From: Frankiaceae bacterium
GTDB taxonomy: Bacteria; Actinomycetota; Actinomycetes; JAVEEJ01
Length of the DNA stretch: 7,485 nt
Reading direction: 5' to 3'
Assembly (NCBI GenBank): GCA_030840515.1
Contig: JAVEEJ010000300.1
Location: 1 to 7,485 of the forward strand
Made by a program: the position numbers and the translations under genes
In this document: positions 1 through 5,570 of the stretch, in pieces
How positions within the stretch are numbered: position 1 is the first letter of the stretch
Layout of the letters: each line of letters begins with the position of its first letter
Notes under the pieces: model-generated
What the model saw: only the letters and a program-made list of their open reading frames with translations
Databases searched by the model: none
What the model was told of the DNA's origin: nothing

Positions 1-237
1 AGCGAGGATCGCGTGCTGCTCTCAGCGGACACCGATTTCGGGACGCTGCTCGCAGCTCGCCGCGCCACGCGGCCGTCGGTCCTCCTGTTTCGTCACGGCG
101 CCGAACGGCGTCCCGAACGCCAGGCCGCGGTGCTGTTGGCGAACCTCGAGTCGGTCACTGAGGATCTCTTGGTTGGAGCGATCGTCGTGATCGAGCCCGG
201 GCGGATGCGGGTGCGGCGGCTGCCATTGATGTCGTAG
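1..237 (+). CDS. DUF5615 family PIN-like protein, C-terminal part (5' end outside window)
   Basis: The reading frame is open from the first base (S-E-D-R before the GTG at 13) to TAG at 235-237, so the gene begins upstream and 78 residues are visible. The segment VLLSADTDFGTLLA, then RPSVLLFR, RPERQAAVLLANL and a tail ending in IVVIEPGRMRVRRLPL match the C-terminal two thirds of DUF5615 (Mut7-C/PIN-like) proteins, which are usually about 115-125 aa. The acidic residues of SADTD fit a PIN-type metal site. Family members are generally regarded as toxin-like nucleases and are often encoded just after a small DUF433-type antitoxin; that partner, if present, lies left of the window. Its position beside a tRNA-derived attachment scar fits mobile-element cargo. 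Family call is good; toxin activity is inferred. Confidence 0.8.
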   Translation, partial: SEDRVLLSADTDFGTLLAARRATRPSVLLFRHGAERRPERQAAVLLANLESVTEDLLVGAIVVIEPGRMRVRRLPLMS

Positions 238-325
238 CTCGCCGGTTGTCCCCAAATCTGTCCCCACGCCATTCTCAAACCGGCCGGAAACCGCCCTGTG
301 AAGCCAAACTCAGCGCATCGCGGTT
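238..325. other. Non-coding stretch with TGTCCCCA repeat
   Basis: No convincing gene is seen between the DUF5615 stop and the tRNA fragment. TGTCCCCA occurs twice, at 247-254 and 259-266, with a 12-bp period. It could be a protein-binding site near the end of an integrated element, but nothing in the sequence proves this. The bases that should carry the acceptor and D arm of a tRNA-Ser (about 298-325) do not resemble one. Confidence 0.4.
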
Positions 326-387
326 CGGTCTCGAAAACCGTTGTGCGGGTAACCCCCGTACCCAGGGTTCGAATCCCTGCCCCTCCG
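326..387 (+). pseudogene. tRNA-Ser(CGA) 3' half: probable attachment-site scar
   Basis: This is the 3' part of a serine tRNA gene without its 5' part. The anticodon loop CTCGAAA (330-336, anticodon CGA) is closed by TCGGT-type stem bases at 326-329 pairing with 337-340. A long class II variable arm follows (stem about 344-349 with 355-360). Then come the T arm CAGGG-TTCGAAT-CCCTG (363-379), the acceptor 3' strand CCCCTCC (380-386) and discriminator G387. The matching GGAGGGG acceptor 5' strand and D arm are absent upstream, so it cannot fold into a working tRNA. Integrases that use tRNA genes duplicate exactly this 3' half, usually starting near the anticodon stem. By the normal geometry the element would lie to the left and original chromosome to the right. 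CCA is not encoded. Confidence 0.75.
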
Positions 388-395
388 CTTTTGTG

Positions 396-432
396 ATGAG
401 TCGGGACATGTGTCTCACATGAGTCGCGACAT
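396..432. repeat. Pair of 14-bp direct repeats near the IS end
   Basis: ATGAGTCGGGACAT (396-409) and ATGAGTCGCGACAT (419-432) differ at one base and are 23 bp apart start to start, about two helical turns. They lie just beyond the transposase stop, where the terminus of the insertion sequence is expected, so they may be transposase-binding sites. The repeat is directly visible; its role is inferred. Confidence 0.6.
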
Positions 433-435
433 AGG

Positions 436-640
436 TCACAGTTTTTGAGAGCTCGGCCTTCGGTCGGGCTCTTTGGTTTGGTTGGGCCAGTAGCTGCGGT
501 CTGGCTGGATGAGATGGGTTGAGAGGACTTCGCCGGTGGTGGGTTCGCAGAGGTGATGGCGGTGTCGTCGGCGAGGGCGAGGACGCGTTTGCGGGCGCGG
601 GCACGGCTGGGGCCGAGGTGGTGCGGGCACCGCGCTCGCG
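436..640 (-). pseudogene. IS481-family transposase, frameshifted C-terminal remnant
   Basis: Read on the minus strand from about 637, one frame gives PHHLGPSRARARKRVLALADDTAIT. At about 549-553 the similarity jumps to another frame giving CEPTTGEVLSTH and then PDRSYWPNQ, ending at the TGA at 436-438. Restoring one base there joins the two into the usual IS481-type C-terminus (HHLG-x-x-RA, VLALADDT, a TGE-L motif, then a D-R-x-YW tail). A frameshift plus loss of everything upstream of PHHLG, including the DDE catalytic core, means the gene is dead. The break point lies close to the palindrome at 641, so the truncated end directly abuts the promoter of the catabolic operon. Confidence 0.65.
448..472 (+). 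terminator. GC-rich hairpin followed by a T-rich run, possible terminator
   Basis: An 11-bp stem (448-458 with 462-472, two G-T wobbles) closes a TTC loop and is followed on the plus strand by TTTGGTTTGGTT. It could stop transcription entering from the left before the operon promoter. It also lies inside the transposase tail, so the structure may be incidental. Confidence 0.3.
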
Positions 641-657
641 TACTAGCATGCTACTAT
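641..657 (+). promoter_or_regulatory. Palindromic operator overlapping a probable -10 box of the catabolic operon
   Basis: TAGCATGCTA at 644-653 is a perfect palindrome. Two flanking pairs (641/656, 642/655) extend the symmetry with one mismatch between them. TACTAT at 652-657 resembles a -10 hexamer and overlaps the right half of the palindrome, so a bound repressor would block the polymerase. No good -35 is seen; it would fall in the IS remnant at about 629-634. The 12-mer ACTAGCATGCTA recurs upstream of the P450 gene. Short palindromes like this are typical TetR-type sites, but the regulator is not in the window. Confidence 0.55.
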
Positions 658-696
658 GCAATCCACCGGAGCAATGTGCTGGGAAAGGGTGAGAGC

Positions 697-1749
697 GTGA
701 GCGCGCAAGGGGTTGGCGGCAGTCCGAGCGGTTTGCAGTTCGGCGTGGAGGATCTCAGGGGAATCATGGCGTTCCCTCCGACTCCGGCGCTGCCGGGTGC
801 CGAGGGGATCCGGGCGCGCGACACGGTCGACCTCGAGGAAACGGACCGCATGATCCGCTCCCTGATGGCCGCCGGAGTCGACGGGATCGTCACCAACGGC
901 ACGCTGGGGGAGATGGCGACGCTCACGATCGACGAGTGGAAGACCTTCGTCGCCACCGTCGGCGAGACGGTGCGTTCGGTGGATCGAGACTTCCCGATCT
1001 TCGTCGGTGCGACAGCCATGAACACGCGCGAAACGGTCGAGCGCATCGACTACGTGCGCAGCGCCGGCCTGCGCGGCGTCCTGCTCGGGCGCCCCATGTG
1101 GAGCCCCATGGGGCTGGACACGATGACCGCCTTCTACCAGGACGTCGCCGCGGAGTTCGAAGACGTCTCGTTCATCCTCTACGACAACCCCGAGGTCTTC
1201 AAGGGACCCATCCCGCCGCCGATCTACGCGCGGCTCGCGCAGGTGCCCAACATCATCGGCGCCAAGGCCCAGGCCATTTCCCCGAAGTTCCGGGCGGACG
1301 TCACGGCCTCGGCCGGCAAGCTCCGCATCCTGCCGATCGAGATCGACTGGCTGGCCACCCGGACGCTGTTCCCGGACGACCAGCTCGCATGCTGGAGCCC
1401 GAGCGTGATGATGGGGCCCGAGCCGCTCCTGTTCCTCCGCGACGCCCTCGACGCCGGCGACACCGAGGCCGCGCGGTGGGTGACCGACCGCATGGAGTGG
1501 ACCTACGAGGCTCACCCAGGCCGTAGCAACTTCGCGGAGTTCTCCAAGTACAACGTGCCGATGGAGAAGCTGCGCTACGACGCCGCGGGCTTCGTCTCCG
1601 CCGGGCCGGCGCGGGCGCCGTATCACGTCTTCCCCGACTCCTACCGCGAGGGAGCCCAGGAGAACGCCCAGCGGTGGCGGCAGGTCGTGGCCGAGGTGCG
1701 GGGGCGCGCCGGAGCGGCGGCCACGGACCGGGACGCGGTGACGGCATGA
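697..1749 (+). CDS. Hydratase-aldolase of the DHDPS/NAL superfamily, NahE/PhdJ-like
   Basis: A 350-aa TIM-barrel protein close to trans-o-hydroxybenzylidenepyruvate hydratase-aldolases (EC 4.1.2.45 type). These enzymes add water to, and retro-aldol-cleave, an unsaturated 2-oxo acid to give pyruvate and an aldehyde. LRGIMAFPPTP lies near the N-terminus, NGTLGE at residues 67-72 replaces the GTTGE of DHDPS, and GRPMW and YDNPEVFKG follow. Tyr162 and the Schiff-base Lys190 (IIGAK) are 28 residues apart, as in DHDPS (Tyr133/Lys161). The C-terminal EFSKYNVPMEKLR and GPARAPYH are hallmarks of the NahE/PhdJ branch. Start: GTG697 is chosen for the AAGGG at 685-689; in-frame GTG676 (behind GGAG) and ATG766 (behind AGGGGA) are alternatives, and the frame further upstream runs through the operator and IS remnant. 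It is the first gene of the operon. The family is sure; the true substrate is unknown, since no ring-cleavage dioxygenase is nearby. Confidence 0.88.
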   Translation: MSAQGVGGSPSGLQFGVEDLRGIMAFPPTPALPGAEGIRARDTVDLEETDRMIRSLMAAGVDGIVTNGTLGEMATLTIDEWKTFVATVGETVRSVDRDFPIFVGATAMNTRETVERIDYVRSAGLRGVLLGRPMWSPMGLDTMTAFYQDVAAEFEDVSFILYDNPEVFKGPIPPPIYARLAQVPNIIGAKAQAISPKFRADVTASAGKLRILPIEIDWLATRTLFPDDQLACWSPSVMMGPEPLLFLRDALDAGDTEAARWVTDRMEWTYEAHPGRSNFAEFSKYNVPMEKLRYDAAGFVSAGPARAPYHVFPDSYREGAQENAQRWRQVVAEVRGRAGAAATDRDAVTA

Positions 1750-3005
1750 AGGTCTCGGTGCTCGCACAGACGCCCTACCGGGAGCTACCCGATGATTTCG
1801 AGAGCAAGTACGAGTCCTGCGTGACGACACCGTGGAGCCTCGTCGACACGGAGAAGATCCATGCGTCCTTCCGGGACTCGCTGGATCAGCTGATGTTCGC
1901 GGCCAGGTCAGGGTTCGACGGCCTGGCCATGACCGAGCACGGCCAGAGCTCCTACGACATGGTGCCCAACCCGAGCCTGATGGCCTCGGCGCTGGCGTAC
2001 GCCACCGATGCGGAATCGCTCGACGTGGCGATCTATCCCGTCGGGCGGTCGCTGGGGAAGGCCAAGGAGCCGCTGCGCGTCGCCGAGGAAATGGCGATGA
2101 TCGACGGCATCACGGGCGGGCGGCTGATGGCCGGCTTCCCGATCGGGCTGGCCTATGACGCCAACATCAACAACGGCGTCCCCCCGATCGATACGCGGGC
2201 GCGCTTCGACGAAGGACTCGCGCTCGTTCTCCGCGCGTGGTCGGAGAAGGAACCGTTCGCCTTCAACGGGCGGTTCAGCCAGCACCGCTGGGTCAACATC
2301 TGGCCGCGACCCGTCCAGGAACCGCCACCGGTGTGGATCACCGGCATCGGCAACCCGGGCACGATGCAGTACGCGCTGGAGAACGGGTTCGGGTTCAACT
2401 ACTTCGGCTGGTTCGGCATCAAGACGACCGGCAAGCGCATCTTCGACCGCTTCTGGGACATGGCCGAGAAGCTCGGTCAGCCCCGAAACCCGTGGCGGAC
2501 GAGCATCATCCAGACGGTCTGCGTCGGCGACGACGACGCCGACGCCGAGCGGACCTACGCAAAGCACGTGGAGTACTTCTTCCGGAAGGCGTTCGGGGCG
2601 ATCCCGCGGGAGCGTCTGTTCCTCCCCGGCGGCATCGCGCTGCCCGGGCTGCAGGCGATCATGCGCGACCCCGGCGACTTCGGGATCTACGAGGAACTGC
2701 GAACGGCGGGCTGGCAATTCCTCCTCGACAGCGGCTGCGTCATCGCCGGTGGCCCCGACACGGTGGCCGACCAGCTGATCGACATCTGCCAGGAGCACGG
2801 GATCGGCCACCTCGTCGCCATCCTGCAGTCCGGCTCCATGGATCGCGAGCTGACGGAGAAGAACACGGCGCTGTTCGCGGAGCGGGTCCTGCCGCGTCTG
2901 CGCGAATTGTGGACCGACGAGGACCTGCCCAACCACTGGTGGCCGCAGCGCCTGGGCGGCGCTCCGTCGCTCGTCGGGGACACGAAGAAGCTCGAGGTGG
3001 CCTGA
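1746..3005 (+). CDS. LLM-class (bacterial luciferase-like) flavin-dependent monooxygenase
   Basis: A 419-aa protein of the luciferase-like monooxygenase superfamily, which uses reduced FMN (or F420 in some branches) and oxygen to hydroxylate or Baeyer-Villiger-oxidise substrates. The barrel landmarks are present: an N-terminal beta strand MKVSVLAQTPY, FDGLAMTEHGQSSYDMVPNP (the usual EH region), RVAEEMAMIDGITGGRLMAGFPIG (the conserved AEE-x-A-x-x-D-x-x-x-GGR segment), then RFDEGLALVLRAWSEKEPF-x-FNG and the PPPVWITGIG strand. The ATG overlaps the previous stop by 4 nt (ATGA), so translation is probably coupled; a longer upstream reading frame only shadows the preceding gene. No flavin reductase is encoded here, so reduced flavin must come from elsewhere. 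Superfamily is sure; the reaction is not. Confidence 0.88.
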   Translation: MKVSVLAQTPYRELPDDFESKYESCVTTPWSLVDTEKIHASFRDSLDQLMFAARSGFDGLAMTEHGQSSYDMVPNPSLMASALAYATDAESLDVAIYPVGRSLGKAKEPLRVAEEMAMIDGITGGRLMAGFPIGLAYDANINNGVPPIDTRARFDEGLALVLRAWSEKEPFAFNGRFSQHRWVNIWPRPVQEPPPVWITGIGNPGTMQYALENGFGFNYFGWFGIKTTGKRIFDRFWDMAEKLGQPRNPWRTSIIQTVCVGDDDADAERTYAKHVEYFFRKAFGAIPRERLFLPGGIALPGLQAIMRDPGDFGIYEELRTAGWQFLLDSGCVIAGGPDTVADQLIDICQEHGIGHLVAILQSGSMDRELTEKNTALFAERVLPRLRELWTDEDLPNHWWPQRLGGAPSLVGDTKKLEVA

Positions 3006-3006
3006 G

Positions 3007-3822
3007 ATGAGTACCGATACGCACGCGACAGATCAGCAGACCGTCGCGGTCTGGGGCGACAAGGTGCAGCTGCGTGTCAACGTGGCGGGCAGCGGCGACC
3101 CGATCGTGTATTTCCATCCCGCCGCGGGTTTCCACTGGGACCCGTTCCTGATCGAGCTGAGCTCCGGGCACACGGTCTACGCGCCCGAGGTCCCGGGGAC
3201 CAGCGTCGGGGATCCGCATGCCATCCACGCCGTCGACGACCTCGACGACCTCGTCCTCCTCTACGAGGAGATGATCCGCAAACTCGACCTCGGCCGGGCA
3301 CCCGTCGCGATCGGCCAGTCGTTCGGCGGCATGCTGGCGCTGGAGCTCGCGGCGCGGTATCCCGGCATCTTCAGCCGCGTCGTCGTGCTGGACTCGCTCG
3401 GGCTGTGGCGCGACGACATGCCGGTCGCCAGCTACATGGAGGCCGGCCCGATGGAGCTGCCGGGATTGCTGTTCGCCGATCCCCAGGGTCCGGCGGCGGC
3501 CGCGATGTTCACGCCACCGCCGGACCCGGAGCAGGCGATCGCCATGCAGGCGGGGCTCGTCTGGGGAATGGGATGCACCGGCAAGTTCGTGTGGCCGATC
3601 CCCGACAAGGGCCTGCGCAAGCGCCTGCACCGGGTCGAGGCGCCGACCCTCATCGTGTGGGGCGAGCAGGACCGGCTCGTGCCGGTCGGCTACGCCCAGG
3701 AGTTCGCCGACCTGATCGCCGGCAGCCGTGTCGAGATCATCCCTGACGCCGGGCACATCCCGCAGATGGAGCAGACCGAGCGAACGCTCGCGGTGGTGCG
3801 TGAGTTCCTCGACGCGGGATGA
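3007..3822 (+). CDS. Alpha/beta-fold hydrolase
   Basis: A 271-aa single-domain alpha/beta hydrolase of normal length. The nucleophile elbow GQSFGG places Ser105, WGEQDRLVP gives the acid Asp222 and DAGHIPQ gives the base His250, so a full catalytic triad is visible. The oxyanion-hole strand is YFHPAAGFHWDP. A cap region lies between about residues 130 and 205. The family includes esterases, lactonases, epoxide hydrolases and meta-cleavage C-C hydrolases. After a flavin monooxygenase that could insert oxygen (Baeyer-Villiger type), ester or lactone hydrolysis is attractive, but this is inference. The start is 1 nt after the upstream stop with GAGGTGG at 2994-3000 as a good ribosome site. It is cytoplasmic, with no signal peptide. 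Confidence 0.9.
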   Translation: MSTDTHATDQQTVAVWGDKVQLRVNVAGSGDPIVYFHPAAGFHWDPFLIELSSGHTVYAPEVPGTSVGDPHAIHAVDDLDDLVLLYEEMIRKLDLGRAPVAIGQSFGGMLALELAARYPGIFSRVVVLDSLGLWRDDMPVASYMEAGPMELPGLLFADPQGPAAAAMFTPPPDPEQAIAMQAGLVWGMGCTGKFVWPIPDKGLRKRLHRVEAPTLIVWGEQDRLVPVGYAQEFADLIAGSRVEIIPDAGHIPQMEQTERTLAVVREFLDAG

Positions 3823-4988
3823 GTCCGGCCGTCATCAGCGGCCTCGGCTTCAGTGAGATAACGCGGTCGTGGGTCGGAACAGCGGGGAGGCTCGCGGTCG
3901 ACGCATCAGCGAGCGCGCTCGATGACGCCGGCCTCGATCGCACCGACATCGACGGGCTGCTCGTGGCCCACAGCCCGGTGGTGCCGTGCGGCGAGCTCGG
4001 TGTCGACTTCCAGCGCACCCTCGGCCTCGGGGAGCTGCGCCTCCTCCAGGACCTGCACGGCCACGGGGCGTCGGCGGCGCAGATCATCGAGGTCGCGACG
4101 CTGGCGGTGCAGGCCGGAATGGCCACGCACGTCCTCTGCGTCTTCGCCGACGCCATGGTGGGCAACAAGGTGCCCACCGCCGAGGCGTTCGCGCTGACGG
4201 TGCCGCACGGTGAGCTTCCGGGCTGGGAGGCCACGCACGGCCTGTTCGGCGCGCACGCCGCCTACGGCCTGGCGGCGCGGCGCCACATGGTCCAGTACGG
4301 CACGACCACCGAGCACTTCGGCGCCGTCGCGGTCAGCGCGCGCCGCTGGGCCGGGGGCAACCCGTTGGCGGTCGTGCGGGAGCCGATGACGCTGGAGGAT
4401 CACGCTCGCTCTCCCTGGATCGTGGAGCCCTTCCGCCGCTACGACTGCGCCTTTCCCGTCAACGGCGGCATCGCGGTCGTGGTGAGTGATGCCGAGGCGG
4501 CGAAGGACCTGGCCCGCGCGCCAGTCTTCGTCGCGGGCTTCGGCGAGGGCCACCGCGCGAACTACCGGCACGCCGGCTGCGACCTCGAGGTGCGGACGAG
4601 CGCGGGCACCGCGGGCCGCGAGGCCCTGGCCATGGCCCGCCTGCAGCTCTCCGACGTCGACGTGTGCGAGGTCTACGACTGCTTCACCTACTCCACGATC
4701 GTGACGCTCGAAGACCTGGGCTTCTGCCCGAAGGGCGAGGGCGGACCGTTCGTCGCCGACGGCAACATCGATCCCGGTGGCGCCATCCCGACGAGCACCG
4801 GGGGCGGGCAGTTGTCGGGCTATTACCTGCAGGGGATGACCCCCATCTCCGAGGCGATCGTCCAGCTCCGCGGCGACGGCGGGGACCGCCAGGTGCCGGG
4901 CGCCGACGTCGCGCTCGTCGCCTGCCAGGGCGGCATCATGAACCACCACGTGTGCCTGGTGCTGACGACGGAGGCGGCGGGTGGCTGA
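3819..4988 (+). CDS. Thiolase-fold protein lacking the nucleophilic Cys; probable Ltp2-like aldolase
   Basis: A 389-aa thiolase-superfamily protein of the lipid-transfer/SCP-x type, overlapping the upstream stop by 4 nt (ATGA). The segment that normally carries the acyl-accepting Cys reads LHGHGASAA (residues 79-87), with no Cys. The late thiolase His of the GHP motif is also replaced: the region reads TGGGQLSGYYLQG, with Tyr335-Tyr336. EVYDCFTYSTIVTLEDLGFCPKGEGG supplies Tyr286. As I recall, the mycobacterial retro-aldolase Ltp2 uses Tyr294 and Tyr344, 50 apart; Tyr286 and Tyr336 here have the same spacing. A late Cys369 (ACQGG) remains. Ltp2 works with a DUF35 partner, and the next gene encodes a DUF35 protein. 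A retro-aldol cleavage of a hydroxyacyl-CoA side chain is therefore more likely than thiolysis. Family is sure; the activity is inferred. Confidence 0.88.
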   Translation: MSPAVISGLGFSEITRSWVGTAGRLAVDASASALDDAGLDRTDIDGLLVAHSPVVPCGELGVDFQRTLGLGELRLLQDLHGHGASAAQIIEVATLAVQAGMATHVLCVFADAMVGNKVPTAEAFALTVPHGELPGWEATHGLFGAHAAYGLAARRHMVQYGTTTEHFGAVAVSARRWAGGNPLAVVREPMTLEDHARSPWIVEPFRRYDCAFPVNGGIAVVVSDAEAAKDLARAPVFVAGFGEGHRANYRHAGCDLEVRTSAGTAGREALAMARLQLSDVDVCEVYDCFTYSTIVTLEDLGFCPKGEGGPFVADGNIDPGGAIPTSTGGGQLSGYYLQGMTPISEAIVQLRGDGGDRQVPGADVALVACQGGIMNHHVCLVLTTEAAGG

Positions 4989-5361
4989 TCTCGCCATCGA
5001 CCCCGCCCACCAGCCGTTCTACGACGCGCTGGCGGACGGGCGCCTGCTGCTCGCGTTCTGCGCGGCGTGCGGACGGCACGACCTGCCCGGCACGGGCACG
5101 TGTCCGGTGTGCCTGTCGCACGACCCGCGCTGGGAGGCCGCCGGCGGCGCCGGCACCGTCTTCTCCTTCCTGGTCTTCCGGCGCCCCCTGCACCCCGACT
5201 TCGAGGTGCCGTACTCGGTGTGCGTCGTCGAGCTCGACGAAGGCCCGCGAGTGGTGGCCTGGCTCGTCGGCGTCGAGCCGGAGGACATCGAAGTCGGGAT
5301 GCCCGTGCACCTCAGCACCGGCCCCACGCTCCCGCTCAGATTCCGACGAGAGGACCGATGA
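4981..5361 (+). CDS. DUF35 Zn-ribbon/OB-fold protein, partner of the thiolase-like aldolase
   Basis: A 126-aa protein. An N-terminal helix (HQPFYDALADGRLLLAFC) leads into a rubredoxin-like zinc ribbon with Cys27-x2-Cys30 and Cys41-x2-Cys44. An OB-fold follows, with GGAGTVFSFLVFRRPLHPDF, PYSVCVVELDEGPRVVAWLVG, then IEVGMPVHL and a final strand LPLRFRRE. All four zinc ligands are present and the length is typical for a stand-alone DUF35. Such proteins bind acyl-CoA and form complexes with thiolase-fold enzymes (ChsH2-DUF35 with Ltp2 is the known case). The GTG start at 4981 sits 6 nt after GGAGG (4970-4974) and overlaps the thiolase gene by 8 nt, so the two are probably made in step. Confidence 0.9.
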   Translation: MADLAIDPAHQPFYDALADGRLLLAFCAACGRHDLPGTGTCPVCLSHDPRWEAAGGAGTVFSFLVFRRPLHPDFEVPYSVCVVELDEGPRVVAWLVGVEPEDIEVGMPVHLSTGPTLPLRFRREDR

Positions 5362-5570
5362 TGATGGACCCGGTGACCATCCGCAGCGAGTTCGCAATGG
5401 TCGAGCTCCGGTTCGTTTCAGGGGCGTCCGGGCTCCTCCTCGAGATCACCGACGTGGCCGGTGGCGTCAGCGCCACGTTCGACGCCCTCGAGCTCGAGGG
5501 CCTGTGCTGGCTGACGGAGGAGCAGCGCCGGACGCTGCTCGACCCCGAGCTGCGCTGGTCCGATGACTAG
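5358..5570 (+). CDS. Small conserved-looking protein of unknown function (70 aa)
   Basis: A short acidic protein, last gene of the operon. It has no Cys pairs, membrane segment or signal peptide. Predicted strands IRSEFAMVELRFV and GLLLEITDV, then a DALELEGLCWLTEEQRRTLLD helix, suggest a compact beta-sheet plus helix fold. It resembles the roughly 70-aa actinobacterial proteins sometimes labelled 'dihydrodiol dehydrogenase', too small for a dehydrogenase and found near oxygenase genes; this match is from memory. Three ATG codons stand in a row (5358, 5361, 5364). The first makes an ATGA overlap with the DUF35 stop, while the GAGAGGA at 5348-5354 is better spaced for the second or third. The longer upstream frame is a shadow of the DUF35 gene. 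Its stop overlaps the P450 stop from the other strand. Confidence 0.75.
   Translation: MMMDPVTIRSEFAMVELRFVSGASGLLLEITDVAGGVSATFDALELEGLCWLTEEQRRTLLDPELRWSDD

Larger units (their letters stand above)
396..640 (-). mobile_element. Remnant of an IS481-family insertion sequence (one end only)
   Basis: The stretch consists of a repeat-bearing tip at the left and a transposase tail reading leftwards. Only the transposase 3' end is left; the body and the other terminus are missing, and unrelated promoter-like sequence begins at about 641. The family assignment rests on the C-terminal transposase motifs described for the pseudogene. The outer limits are approximate, because the terminal inverted repeat cannot be confirmed without the other end. 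Confidence 0.6.

Noticed and set aside
22..278. Minus-strand frames that might be an integrase C-terminus at the att scar
   Set aside because: No tyrosine recombinase motif (R..H-x-x-R..Y) is visible; the frames overlap the well-supported DUF5615 gene.
298..387. Complete tRNA-Ser gene
   Set aside because: The acceptor 5' strand GGAGGGG and the D arm are missing upstream of the anticodon stem.
275..661. Minus-strand 128-aa open frame
   Set aside because: It reads through the tRNA fragment (giving the familiar spurious EGQGFEPWVRG peptide) and the wrong frame of the transposase remnant.
553..696. N-terminal extension of the hydratase-aldolase to 553
   Set aside because: It runs through the IS remnant and the operator and gives low-complexity Arg-rich residues unlike the family; GTG697 has a ribosome site and gives a normal length.
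643..1830. Long minus-strand open frame opposite the hydratase-aldolase, and similar ones at 1908-2936, 2740-3756 and 3906-4997
   Set aside because: Composition is that of antisense shadows in high-GC DNA, with no recognisable domain; the plus-strand genes have clear motifs.
5067..5357. Upstream extension of the 70-aa protein
   Set aside because: It is an out-of-frame shadow of the DUF35 gene, rich in Arg; the ATG cluster at 5358-5366 with GAGAGGA fits a real start.
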